From the NCBI RefSeq assembly GCF_037126465.1, contig NW_026999318.1, positions 2,018,447-2,082,446 on the forward strand: DNA of 64,000 bases, written 5' to 3'. The notes under the pieces are model-generated. The model was not told the origin of the DNA. It searched no databases and worked only from the letters and a program-made list of their open reading frames with translations. This document shows positions 43,079 to 53,170 of this stretch, one piece after another. Made by a program: the position numbers and the translations under genes. Origin of the DNA: Ornithodoros turicata (lineage: Eukaryota; Arthropoda; Arachnida; Ixodida; Argasidae). Each line of letters opens with the position of its first letter. Within the stretch, counting starts at the first letter, position 1.

Positions 43079-43086
43079 CTCGCCAG

Positions 43087-43900
43087 GAACAGGCGCCAGG
43101 AACATCTCGCCAGTCAACCAAGCCTGCTACCTTGGCCTAAGTCATAAGAAATAATTCAGCACCAGTCGGAGTCGCGAATACACGTTAATCAGCAAACGAC
43201 GCTTCATGGTAGTTGGATTGCAATGGTGCGATCCTGAGCTCGGCGTCTTTATGTAAAAGGCAGGTTATTGTGTCAGCACTGACCGCCGCCGTGCTACCAT
43301 GTCGCCGTTAGAGTGGAGTGTCTGTGGAAAAAGCAAGTACAAGCAGAGCATTTTCGACCCTTTGCCGATTTTTAAATACGATGCCAATATGGTTGTTTTT
43401 GCTTCTTTTATTTCAAATCCACAAAGAAACCCAGCTTGGCATGTTCTTTTCATTCTGACCAGCATGAGGGTGACTGGCGCTTTACTTTCTAATACCCTAG
43501 TCACGCGGTAAACTTAATGCATTAATCGGAATGACAGTAACTTCACCTCCTAACCAACCATCATCTCGAATGACACCGTTCTCTCCCCTGATTTGTTGAA
43601 AACAGTAGGCGTACGCCTTTTCTGTTACAATTATGTCCTGCATAATTGTGACAGAAAAGGTTGTGACAAAAACTTGTGACAAAAAAGATGTATAGATTCA
43701 TGTGTATGTCTTAGACATTAGGAGTCCTAACAGTTTTCAGTTACTATCTTTGTTGTTGTTACTTCGTGACTCGAGAAAAGTCCAGATCATTGTTGCAGGG
43801 CACGACTTTTTCGGCAAGCAAAAGGAAGTCTACGAAGCTAATAAATGAAGAAAAAAGAGGAAAAATAGTTTTTACGTTCATGCACAACATGCAAAGTTCC
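43087..43900. other. Unassigned sequence
   Basis: No gene recognised. A 19-base inverted pair around AGAAAAGG...TTACAATTATG/CATAATTGTGACAG (43614-43660) forms a small hairpin. Otherwise it is ordinary AT-rich sequence, possibly interior of the GGTTCGG element. Confidence 0.35.
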
Positions 43901-44074
43901 GCACTTAATTCCGTGTGAGCCGTTATATGAACCGGTAACCGGTATTTTTTTACCGGTTTAGTTCCGGTTCAGCTCCAAGATGGCGTCGACTCTTTCGGTT
44001 TGGTTCAGTTCCGGTTCGGCCAAAAATAACGGTTAATAACGGTTTTCGGTTCGGGTTCAGGTTCGGTTCGACTT

Positions 44075-45815
44075 AGGAAACCTCGCCCGACAGAAACCGC
44101 TCGCCAAGTGCGGATGAATTCGAGGTCCATTTCCGTATGTCCATACCGGCTTCCTTGAGTATGTCAATAGTGTCGCCATACACTTGAAGGGCGTCGGGTT
44201 CTGAACGCGCACCCCACAACCAAATCGTCGACGTAAAATCCTGTACGAAGCCGAGTGACAGTCATCGGGTATCCAGAGGCCACGGAGGCGAGATGATGCT
44301 GAAACGTTGCCGCCAGCAACAAAGGGCTGGATGTGGCGCCGAAGGGAGCCCTGGTCATGCGCCACTCCTCAATCTGCGGGCTCTCATGGGCGGCGACGTC
44401 CTGCACCCATAGGAAGCGGAGGAGATCTCTATCATCTGCTCGAATACTGATTTGTAGATACGCCTTTCGTATATCTACCGTGAGGACGACGGTGCTGCAG
44501 CGAAACACCAGTAATAGATGTATGAGGTCGGCGTTCAGCTTGTGTCCTTTCATGAGGAGACCGTTTAGAGACGGTTGGCCGGGGCAGTGAGACGAGGCAT
44601 CGAAGACGACGCGGAGCTTTATCGTTACGGCGTCTTTCCGGATCACGGCGTGATGAGGCATATAGTACACGTTGTCGGTTTGGTTCGAAACATCAGCAAC
44701 CTGTTCGGGATGACCCCCGTCAAAGTATTCCCGAATGACGGAATCGTAATTGAGAAGTAGCTGTGGGGAAGAACGAAAACGCCGCAACTGCGCGACCAGC
44801 CGCTGCGCCGCCGTTACCCGGTTGTTTGCTTCGGCTGGAAGTCCAGAGCCCTTAACCATAAGTGGAACCACATAGCGGCCATTACGTTTTTCTACTTGAC
44901 TTGAGAAGCAAAGTGAGGTAACGGAGTCTTCGTCGCCGGCAACGTGGTCGGCCATGCCGAGGGTGTCCAGACGCCACATCTCTGACGGGTCGATACTCTC
45001 GAAGTGATCCTGATCTTCGTGTGCGAGGAAGAAAACTGACACCAACGATGATATCGTTCCACGGGAGGTACCCCCGACGTTCTGTACAATACATCCGAAG
45101 ATGGTTTCAACGGCTATGAGGTCGGCAGCGAGGCATTCGACATGACCGGTGACTACCTTCCAATAGTAGTCTGCCCCCACCAACACTCCAATCTCTGCGG
45201 TCTGACATGCGTCGGCAAATGGCAAGCCGCGCTCTTGCATTACCGATTGTCTTGCATGCCCAATGGAGGAACAACGACGTGGCAAAGGTCATCGACGCCA
45301 AGAGCCGTTAAGTCGACAACGGAGCCGCGGTCGAAGAGGTATTCGAGGCGCTCCGTGACGTGCTCGCAGCGGTAATGCTTGGGATGCGTCGCCGCAAATG
45401 AGAATACAGACAAATTCTCTTCACCCTCGACCTCGCAACTTAGCTGCTGCAAAAGGTGCAAGGTCGGATGAACGTCTGCTGGCTTCCGGTGTCGAGGAGG
45501 ATGCGAATTTGCCTTCTGCCCGCCGGGTCAGACGCCCACACTGTAGCAGTTTGCAGCCGAGCAATTCCCCCAGTATTCTGCAGACTTAAGGCTAGTGACG
45601 TCGTAGTACGGCTGAGGGGTTGCGGAGTCGAATTCTGCCTCCCCGATTGAGCAACGGGTGTCTCGCTGGTGCGCTGTGGCGCATCACGCCGTCCATCGAG
45701 GGCTTCCACCTCGAACTTCTGTCCTTTATGAGCGTGCCTGATTTCCTGCTTGCCTTCCGACGGTTCATCCCTAGGCGTGGGGTACCTCCCTGACAACGCT
45801 CGCACCTCCTCTCCC
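44075..45815 (-). pseudogene. BEL/Pao element: protease and reverse transcriptase
   Basis: The minus-strand frames carry ILLDTGSQQTFI (aspartic protease, about 45500) and the BEL-type RT: VYYMPHHAVIRKDAVTIKLR, RVVFDASSHCPG, KAYLQISI, FGATSSPLLLAAT and FYVDDLVVG (about 44215). A frameshift after YVDD moves the frame to DILKEAGMDIRKW. The frames 45805-45440 and 45285-44164 are separated by one further shift. No RNase H remains: it stops at the GGTTCGG repeat. Confidence 0.85.
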
Positions 45816-45819
45816 TGGT

Positions 45820-46178
45820 TAGCGCAAGGGATGTCCTAGACTTTGCCACCCAGCATCGCATCGCCTGGCGATTCATTGTTGAACGAGGTCCTTGGTGGGG
45901 AGGCTGGTGGGAACGGCTCATACGAACTGTGAAGGAAGCCCTAAGACGCTGCCTTGGGAGAAAGCGCCTCACCTTTGCACAGTTGACTACGACACTCTGT
46001 GAAGTAGAAGCCATCGTCAACTCCGGGAGCTTGAGTCACTTACCCCATCGTACCTTCTGTTAGGGAAACGAGCAGTGGCTTTGCCTAATGAATTCGCTGC
46101 CGATGCATCACGCCAGAACGACCTGCGGCTCAGTTTTCGAGTCATTCAACAGGCAAGGCAGCAGTTCTGGAAGCAGTG
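45820..46178 (+). pseudogene. BEL/Pao integrase C-terminal part, first piece
   Basis: On the plus strand, opposite to the protease-RT piece only ~5 bases away: VLDFATQHRIAW, FIVERGPWWGGWWERLIR (the Glu is the last catalytic residue of the DDE triad in the BEL integrase), VKEALRRCLG and EVEAIVNS, then a frame change and FAADASRQNDLRLSFR to QQFWKQ at 46176. The adjoining insertion splits the next codon. Confidence 0.85.
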
Positions 46179-47259
46179 CCCCAACAACACACTGTCATCC
46201 CAGGGATATCCTAAGAGCATCATGCATGGACGGGGGTGACATCCCCAGGATCGTGAATCTGATCCTCAAATCATCCTCAACATGTCATTTTGGCACTATA
46301 TAGCGTCCCCATGGTATCCTCAGATCATCCACAGATCCTACGTGAGGACCTCTTGAGAACAGTGCTAGAACATTTCTAGGACGCACCATTTTTTATATTC
46401 ATATCCCTTTTTCAGTATGCACACTTATAAAATAGCCCCCAACTCGTCAGAGAGCCCATATCAAGGCTTTTTTTATTGCACAGAAAACAGTCGCGTACTC
46501 ACTCCAAGCATCTTAGCAGCGGTTTAAAAAGAAAGCAGATAGAAATATAAAAGACACGGAGAGAAGTCTGAGAAACTCACTCGGAAAGGCGAAAGAAAAA
46601 TAATTTCCCGGAACAGCACCGCAAGCGGTACTGCCCCGACGACCCTGTTATCGGCCACCCCATTCCGAAGCAGAAACAGATACTGTTTATTGGTTATGAC
46701 GCGACCCTCCGTAAATTCGAGAGCCATGCTCGTCTGCGACACAAAACAGAGGGTGAGCTGTCCATGTTTCCTTCGATTACGCGAAGAAAAACTACTAAAA
46801 GCGAGGAATTGATTGACGTATTAGGTCTGCATCACTGCAAGGTCTATGTTTCTTACTCATTTTGGTTTGAGACATTCAGGTAGGTCCTTACAAGTCAAAA
46901 GCAGTATAACAGAATCGCGCATTTCTGGCATTTCCACGAGAAATGATCCATGTGTCATAGACAGTCATCCTTTTCGGAGGCAGCTAATTTTACGCTAGAC
47001 CACCCTTTATTTCAAAAGAATATCAATCGGGTCCAAACAAACAAACAAATGTGTTTAGGGAGTCTGAGCTGGTAAACTAAACAAAGTAATATTTCTCGTC
47101 CCACTATCTACCCACAGGGACGGGAACAGGACGTACCTGAATGACTCCTCACGGACAGTCCGCGAGTGTCATCCTCAGGATGTTCTGGGGATACACCTCG
47201 AAGGACGAGGACACCATGATACTGTGGGGACATCCTGAGGACCGTGTGTGTTCTTGGGG
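46179..47259. mobile_element. 1.08-kb terminal-inverted-repeat element in BEL integrase
   Basis: The ends CCCCAACAACACAC (46179) and GTGTGTTCTTGGGG (47259) are inverted with one mismatch near the tip. The BEL frame FWKQ-W-THEYLLQLRSAH reads exactly across when the block is removed, leaving a 2-bp duplication (TG, 46177-46178 and 47260-47261). Subterminal zones repeat ATCCTCAG/GGATGTCC words. There is no transposase frame. The superfamily is not assigned. Confidence 0.75.
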
Positions 47260-47550
47260 TGGACGCACGAATACCTCCTTCAGCTGCGATCAGCGCACGC
47301 AACCACCTCACCAGCAGTGTCTGAGACTCAACTGAGGGAAGGCGACGTCGTGCAAGTGCAAGAAGACAATGTCCGTCCCTCCTTTTGGAAGTTGGCTCGC
47401 GTGTCAAGCGTCCTACGAGGGCGAGACGGCGTCGTACGGGCGTGCTCGCTGCGCCTGGCCAACGGGTCATCGATCGTCCGACCCGTCCAACGGCTTTGTC
47501 GCCTCGAAGCTGACGTGCCCCAGGTCCCGGCACGGGATGATGTTGCATAA
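47260..47550 (+). pseudogene. BEL/Pao integrase C-terminal domain, second piece
   Basis: The frame reads THEYLLQLRSAH, then LREGDVVQVQEDNVRPSFWKLARV, GRDGVVRACSLR and RPVQRLCRLE, the C-terminal module that follows the integrase core in BEL elements. It ends at TAA 47548-47550. It directly continues the piece at 45820-46178. Confidence 0.85.
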
Positions 47551-47749
47551 TTTAGAGGAGGACGATGGGCGACCAGGTGTATGGGATTGCGATGAGCGCG
47601 CGTCTCCTGGCTCGAGTTGGGATTCTGGGCACTTGTGGATTAAACCTTGTTGGGGTTGGTCACCTGTAGCTTCGGTCTGTCTGACTCAATTACGTAACAG
47701 TTGTCACTGATGATGTAAGTTTAGCGTGTAGGAATGAGACACACTTGCT
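47551..47749. other. BEL 3' flank, unassigned
   Basis: About 200 bp after the BEL stop codon carry GAGGAGGACGATGGGCG and GGTTGGTCACC. This may be the start of the BEL 3' LTR, but no second LTR copy is available to define it. Confidence 0.3.
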
Positions 47750-49292
47750 AAATCTTTGGTCTACAGTACCTTTGCATCAACCACGAATCCAATTTCGTAA
47801 AGGTTGAAGTCCTTGTGATGTGCTTGCATGAATGAGCTTCCCCACTCCATTTGCTTTGTGGAAACTGCAGGAGTTCTCTGGAGAATAACATATAGTATGC
47901 TTCTTGGGCCTGTCGTCGGCGCTCTTGCTTTGACCTGTTTATTAAATCATCATTCCCAGTTGCAGATTCAAGTGCGCATACCGTGTGTGCATATTCCATG
48001 CGTAGACACGGTGGGTTGAGCTGCAAAGCAAATGTGGCAAAATGCTTACCCTGTGCATTATGGATGCCGTGATTCGCCCATATCTTGCCTCCTTCCACAG
48101 ATGGCTTGCAGATTGCTGCCTAGTTGATTTTTCAATCCTCTCAATCTCTGTAAGAGGCGCGAACGGGTCGTGTAACGGTCTGTCCCGGCTTGATCCAGAG
48201 TTAGTGGCGTTCCTGAAGTTGTAAAACAGAGGTAGCAACATGGAAGTTGTAGCGTATCCTTGTATGCATCGTCAATCAAATTTAGCTACCTAAGAAACGT
48301 GTAGCACTCTTCATCTTCCGAAGCAGTGTCCGTATCCTCAGGGTCCATCTTCGGTATGGACCGAAGGACAACTGCACCTTGGTTGATTTCTTTCAGCCTT
48401 TTGAAGATGGCTGCATCAGCTGGGTTGTAAGGCACCGAAGTGTTGTTGGCCTGCTTAGGAATGACCTTTTTGGGCTTTCCAGGTTTACTAAGGTTAAGAT
48501 CGCCCAGGGGAACCATGCTTGACTGTAACAATGCAAAATGCGCATTGGTGTATGAAACCCAAAGTAAAATGCCCTAACGTGTAGCTACCTTTTTGTCCAC
48601 TTTTGAGTTCTACGCACAAGGGATAGACGTGCATGATGCACCTTCTGCACGGTTGGGACTTGTACTTTCAATTGCAAAACAAGAGGGCAGCCACGTGGCT
48701 GCACACTCCTGTCAGGCTGCAAAAACAGAAAGCAAATCCTTTTTCAAGTTCCCACTTTATTGCACGGACATTGAAGTTATCGGCCATTATAACTGCATTT
48801 GAACACAAAAGTTATATTTCTCATCCTGCCTTGCACGTGCAATGGCCCGTGCGCACCTGGCCCGTGGCAGTGTCCAGACAAACTCACGCCCGATGTGGCT
48901 CGTACCCGTTGTGACGGCAGGGCACAGTATTTAACATTCCCTCACAAAACCTGCGAACAACTCAACGACATTAAAATGAATGGGTGCATGATTGCAAATT
49001 GATGCTCTTTCGAGAAACGCACGCCCCAATCAAATAGCTTACCTGAAGTGAAGTAGTACTACTCCAAAGATTTGTACGCTTGCACGGTATCAGCAGTGAA
49101 CTTGCTTGGCGAAAATATGAGATATACCACAATACTAACGATTGCCGTCGGCGGCATGCTTTCAGCAGGTTGCACTGTCCAGTCGTCGATGTGCAGCGCA
49201 AAGGGGTCGTCATGTTGAATGCCGTTTCCAAACAACTTCGTCTTGTAATGAAACTTGTTAGGTTCCTTCAGAGCTCTAAAGTAGTCGGTCAT
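47750..49292 (-). pseudogene. SWIM zinc finger - YqaJ nuclease-like protein, six exons
   Basis: Exons on the minus strand: 49292-49043 (MTDYFRALKEPNKFHY, FTADTVQAYKSLE), 48950-48828 (CLDTATGQVRTGHCTCKAG), 48716-48589 (GVCSHVAALLF), 48522-48290 (LNLSKPGKPKKVIP), 48212-48050 (EIERIEKSTRQQSASHLW, EARYGRITAS) and from about 47955 down. CTC...CSH is a SWIM zinc finger. The fifth exon is the start of a YqaJ/lambda-exonuclease-like domain. Splice sites are mostly consensus. Lesions: TAG after KSLE, TGA for Trp in exon 2, and a frameshift plus TAG in exon 3. Function in ticks is unknown. Confidence 0.72.
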
Positions 49293-49574
49293 TGTGCAGG
49301 AACGGCAGTCGGCAGCAGGAAATAGTCGCACACGGCCGGCGTCGCACGTACTCCAAGCATTCGCACGCCGCGTTCCGCGTCTTCTGCCCACACCAACCTC
49401 GCGTATGCGCAGATGGCGCGTCCTGTTGCGTGTTGGATTGTGACTTGAGGCATGGTGATACGCGACGTGGACGAAGAAGGACATAGATGCGCTGTTGCAC
49501 CATAATGGTGTGAGCGTTTGTCCCGCCCTTGTGAGCGACGTTTTACGTAATGTTTCGAGCGATTGCAGTACAGA
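49293..49574 (-). promoter_or_regulatory. Upstream region of the SWIM-YqaJ pseudogene
   Basis: GC-rich sequence directly before the start codon (CGCGTATGCGCAGATGG near 49401, an NRF1-like TGCGCA core). No TATA box. The ORFs in this region on both strands lack motifs and are treated as chance. Confidence 0.3.
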
Positions 49575-49930
49575 CCACGGTGTAAGATAAAGATATGAGG
49601 TGATGACACTCTCTTGTCTTGCCATGCGAAGGCGGCGTCCAGATAATGTTCGCTTTCCAGGCCCCCTCGCCTGATCGCCATCTGACGGTGCGCAAGCTGC
49701 CGCACATGCGCACAGCTGCATAGCTGCACGGTGCGCATAGCTGCCGAGGCCAAGAGCAGAAGACATTCGCTTGCAACGCCGAGAAAGGCATAGGTAACCT
49801 TTGGCGGTCCTGTCAGTCTTACTGCGTGCCGAGAGATGGCGATCAGGCGAGGGGGCCTGGTAAGCGAACATTATCTGGACGCTCCGCTGGCGTGGGTGTC
49901 GTCACCTCTTATCTTTATCTTACGCCGTGG
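49575..49930. mobile_element. MITE with ~110-bp terminal inverted repeats
   Basis: Arms 49575-49685 and 49832-49930 are inverted copies (CCACGGTGTAAGATAAAGAT and CAGATAATGTTCGCTT.CCAGGCCCCCTCGCCTGATCGCC are shared in pieces), with a 146-bp spacer. The direct repeat TACAGA flanks both sides (49569-49574, 49931-49936). No coding capacity. Confidence 0.82.
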
Positions 49931-49950
49931 TACAGACGCATAAGGGCCAG

Positions 49951-50260
49951 CTCTCACTTGGCGACGCCCGACGCGACGTCGTGAGCGGGGGGCGGAAATA
50001 GACGAAAATTTCCGGAGTCGGGACAGGAGAGACGTCGAGCCAAAAACATTGCCATGCCTAACTTCCTTCACGTCGGCAAGAGCTGCCGAGAACGATATAC
50101 AGGCGACCAATCAGGTGACACAGAAAGGCCTCCTAATAGACGTCTCCTAATTTTGTTGTGAGAACATAAAAATCGTACGCTTTGACGGGGCTGCGGAAAT
50201 ACGCCTCTACCTCTGCAGCCCGCTCACGACGTCGCATCGGGCGTCGCCAAGTGAGAGCTT
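49951..50260. mobile_element. MITE with 41-bp terminal inverted repeats
   Basis: AGCTCTCACTTGGCGACGCC at 49951 faces its complement ending at about 50260. The repeats extend for about 41 bp with one or two mismatches. CACTTGGCGACG...GCGACG ends resemble PIF/Harbinger tips, but a 3-bp TTA/TAA duplication was not confirmed. Confidence 0.6.
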
Positions 50261-50912
50261 GGTGTACTTTCTAATAGTGTTTTGGTTAAATCATCCTTTT
50301 TTAGTCGGCTGTATTTCAGTGTTGCACGTGAAAAGAAGGCGAATCCCGCTATACTTGAAGTATTCAGGAAATATTATTTTAAATATTTCCTCAAACTCCC
50401 TAACATTCCGTTTGAATCAAGAACAGGAAAGAAAAAGAGAGAGAGAGAGCGAACGAATGGAAAGAAACGAAACACTAAACACGGCTTACAACACCGTCGC
50501 TGTGTGCTTATCACATTGTACAATGATTAAAACACGACCTGAGCAAGCACAGAGCGTCGAGGATGGTGTCCCCCATTTCGGAACGAACGTTCTTGCAAAT
50601 ACTGGCTTCCGAACTGAAGGTCCGTTCCTCTTCTGCGCTAGAAGAAACGACAGTCAGCAAATATCTGTACGCACGGTCCTCTGCCACATCCAATCATAAA
50701 AAGTGTTATTTCCTTACGAAGGAGTGAGTCTGTGCCTGATGGCCTAGAGGTGTTTGATTTTCGTGTCATATTTGCTCTCACGAAATCCCGGGACTTCATG
50801 ACGTCAAAAATTGGCCGGGGTCCCGGGATTTCGGGATTCGGGATATCCCGATTGACAAACCTAAGTGGGGCGTAGAATATTTGTAACGGTGACGATGATG
50901 CATACTTATATT
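50261..50912. other. Unassigned sequence
   Basis: No gene recognised. It contains an (AG)n stretch (50437-50452) and, at 50787-50855, several CCCGGGATTTCGGGAT words that look like subterminal motifs of another DNA element. Confidence 0.35.
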
Positions 50913-51975
50913 GCAGCCACATTGCATTTATGTTAGAGAAATATGGCCGTAACGCTGTCTGCAGAAACATAACACAATTGTTGCCTCAATATTGTACGTA
51001 TTTGTGTTGGAGAAATATGGCTGTAATCCTGTCTCAATGTTGCAGCAACGTAACACAAATGTTGACTTAATATTAAAGAAAGAAGGGGGAGGGTGCAGGC
51101 AAGCTTGTATAAACTCATGATAGGGGACCGAGAGACATGGAACAAGAAGGACGGACGACAGTTGTCAGACTCAGCAAAAGGTTTATTACAGAGACCCAAC
51201 TATATGCCCAAGAGGCTACGCAGAGGAGAGAACAGACAAAACGACGGATTACACGACGGAGATAGCCACACGTGGCAATGCGATTAGTAATCCGTCGTTT
51301 TGTCTTCTCCCTCCTCTGCGTCGCCTCTTGGGTATATGGTTTGGTCTCTGTAATAAACCTTTTGCCGAGTCTGAGAATTTGCCGTCCGTCCTTCTTGTTA
51401 CCTGTCTCTCGGTCCCCTACCATGTGTTGACATGGTATTGGTTTTTTAATAATATAACCGTAACACTGTCTCAATATTGCAGCAACACCTAACACAAACG
51501 GTGCCTCAATAATGTATTTGCGTTGGAAAAATATATGGCTTTAACGCTCTCTCAATGTTGCAGCAGCATAACACAAATGTTGCCTCCATATTTTATTTGC
51601 ATTGACGGTATGTGGCTGTGACGCTGCCTCAGTGTTGCGGAAATGTTCTCCAGCGTCGTGGCTGGCAAATAATTTTCAAGGGGACATTACCCACGTTCGC
51701 GCAATGTTTGAGGTAACAATTTCAGAACAGTCTTCCAAAATTTGCGTGACTACGGTCATGTGCTTGGATGAGTAGCGTTGCGAAGGTGATTGGCAGAACA
51801 GACAACACTGTTCCCTACCAACATTGGAGAAACATTGTACTGCCACGTTGCAGGAACACTGTAACATGGATGGTATCGTTGGCCCACTTTTGGTACTATT
51901 ATAATGATGTTAACAAATGATGCAAAACGTTGCTCCACATTGGACATTTGCTGCTTCTTCAACGTCACGGCAACA
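50913..51975. repeat. 81-bp minisatellite, interrupted
   Basis: Units of about 81 bp (core GTTGGAGAAATATGGCTGTAA and GCAGCAACATAACACAAATG) occur at 50913-51075 and 51445-51650, with diverged units to about 51975. A stray unit piece lies at 54838-54870. The array is broken by an inverted-repeat insertion (51116-51430). Reading frames here are not genes. Confidence 0.8.
51116..51430. mobile_element. Foldback insertion with inverted arms
   Basis: Two ~150-bp arms (51116-51262, 51284-51430) are inverted copies (about 88% by eye) around a ~20-bp centre. Tips are TAGGGGACCGAGAGACA / TGTCTCTCGGTCCCCTA. The right arm contains AATAAACCTTTTGCC, a polyadenylation-like signal, so the arms might be two inverted LTR-type pieces. 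It splits the minisatellite. Confidence 0.7.
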
Positions 51976-52216
51976 ATGTGCGCTACTAGGGTTTTGTGAG
52001 GGAAGACCGTTTCCGGCACCGATTCCGCTGCAAGAGAGGGTGAGGAGGCAGTGAAGAGATGGAGAGGGAACGATGCTGTCCTCCTCTCCCAGCCCAGGCG
52101 CTTTGTGAGCTTGCTTTAGCTGGCGTGCTGTATGCGGCGGCTGCAATGTGCCGGCCCAGGAGTGCTGTCACGATTCCTATAGGCCCCGAGAGGAGCTAAC
52201 TGTCATAGAGTCACTG
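51976..52216. other. Unassigned sequence
   Basis: About 240 bp between minisatellite and MITE. No motif recognised. Confidence 0.35.
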
Positions 52217-52218
52217 TA

Positions 52219-52512
52219 TAGGGTTTATGCAATGACGTCACTTGCCGCCATACTGTAGGTCCCTCGAAGTTATGTTCCCGCATTCGTACGCTGCCATACG
52301 CTTTTTGGATGGCTATTAAAGTCAAAAACATGGAAATTACTTGAATATGCTACAAAACACACAGCACAATAATTTTGAAACGCCAAATATACGGTGACTG
52401 CGATATGGTAGTGACTTGGATGGGACCTACATTATGGCGGCCGATGGCAGCACATCTGCTTGCTAGCGACAGTGGCGGTTTCCTACGGATGCCGTCATGT
52501 GAATAAACCCTA
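52219..52512. mobile_element. MITE, Tc1/mariner-like, TA duplication
   Basis: TAGGGTTTAT at 52219 and its complement ending at 52512 are flanked by TA on both sides, the target of Tc1/mariner elements. A second inverted pair (GCCGCCAT...GGTCCC, 52247-52266 and about 52418-52441) lies inside. Length 294 bp, no coding capacity. Confidence 0.65.
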
Positions 52513-53170
52513 TACGGGGAGAGTATCGCAATCAGCCTGCGTCGTCTGCTACGGCGCCCATGAACCTTCCAAATCGCCGATAGGTAAACATCAGGTGGGC
52601 CGTGTCTCTCACTCGCGTCCCGTCTGTTATTTTTTTTTTTTGTTGTTGTTGTTGTGGTATTTTGTTGTTTCCTTATGATAGGGACCCTGCCACATATTCT
52701 ACGAGCATGTACGGCACGTGATCATCAATCATTAAGTGGTAAACGCGCGAGATCGCGAACTGCTTGGTCTGCGTATTTTTTAACCCGCGCGCATTCCGTG
52801 ACAGAAAACTTGCTCTTTTATGTTTTATTATGTTATGCACTCTATTTTTTACTAGGCATTTGCTAAAATACACAGGTGAAGTGATTAGAATGAAGTGTTC
52901 AGAAAAGTCTCAGCGAAGCACTCCTCTTCCGTCTTCACCTCATTGAATAAGGGACAGCAGCTCGCATGCCAATGCTTTTAGATCCGCATTTGGCTTGTTG
53001 GGGATTTTTCTTTTGTAGCTCCTCGTTCTTGTTGGCGAACGATGTGCAAAGATGCTGGGGACTGCTTCGGATTTCAACTTCTTCCATCCATCTACCCGCT
53101 GCTTCTCAAAGTCATCAGGAGTGAAGTGATCCTAGAAGTCACATTTCTTTTCCTCACACACGAAAGAAGA
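52513..53170. other. Unassigned sequence
   Basis: A T13 run followed by (GTT)4-5 at 52628-52656 is the only notable feature; it resembles LINE tails on the plus strand, but no LINE body precedes it. No gene recognised. Confidence 0.35.

Larger units (their letters stand above)
41709..44085. mobile_element. Possible hAT-like element with GGTTCGGTTC ends
   Basis: The left end (about 41719, GAGTCGAATCGAAACG) and right end (to about 44083, GGTTCGGTTCGACTTA) are inverted with 12-13 of 16 matches. Both subterminal regions are packed with GGTTCGG/CCGGTTC motifs (41740-41870, 43925-44070). No 8-bp target duplication was found, so the two ends may not belong to one element. Between them lie a second hAT (42118-43078) and unassigned sequence (43087-43900). 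Confidence 0.4.

Noticed and set aside
49059..49871. 270-codon minus-strand frame
   Set aside because: Only its last ~80 codons (from ATG 49292) are the SWIM-gene exon; the upstream part runs through a MITE and GC-rich promoter sequence.
50913..51650. CRISPR-like regular repeats
   Set aside because: Units are 81-bp tandem repeats without spacers, in a eukaryotic context: a minisatellite.
52628..52660. T-run plus (GTT)n as a LINE tail
   Set aside because: No LINE 3' hairpin or coding end precedes it; treated as a simple repeat.
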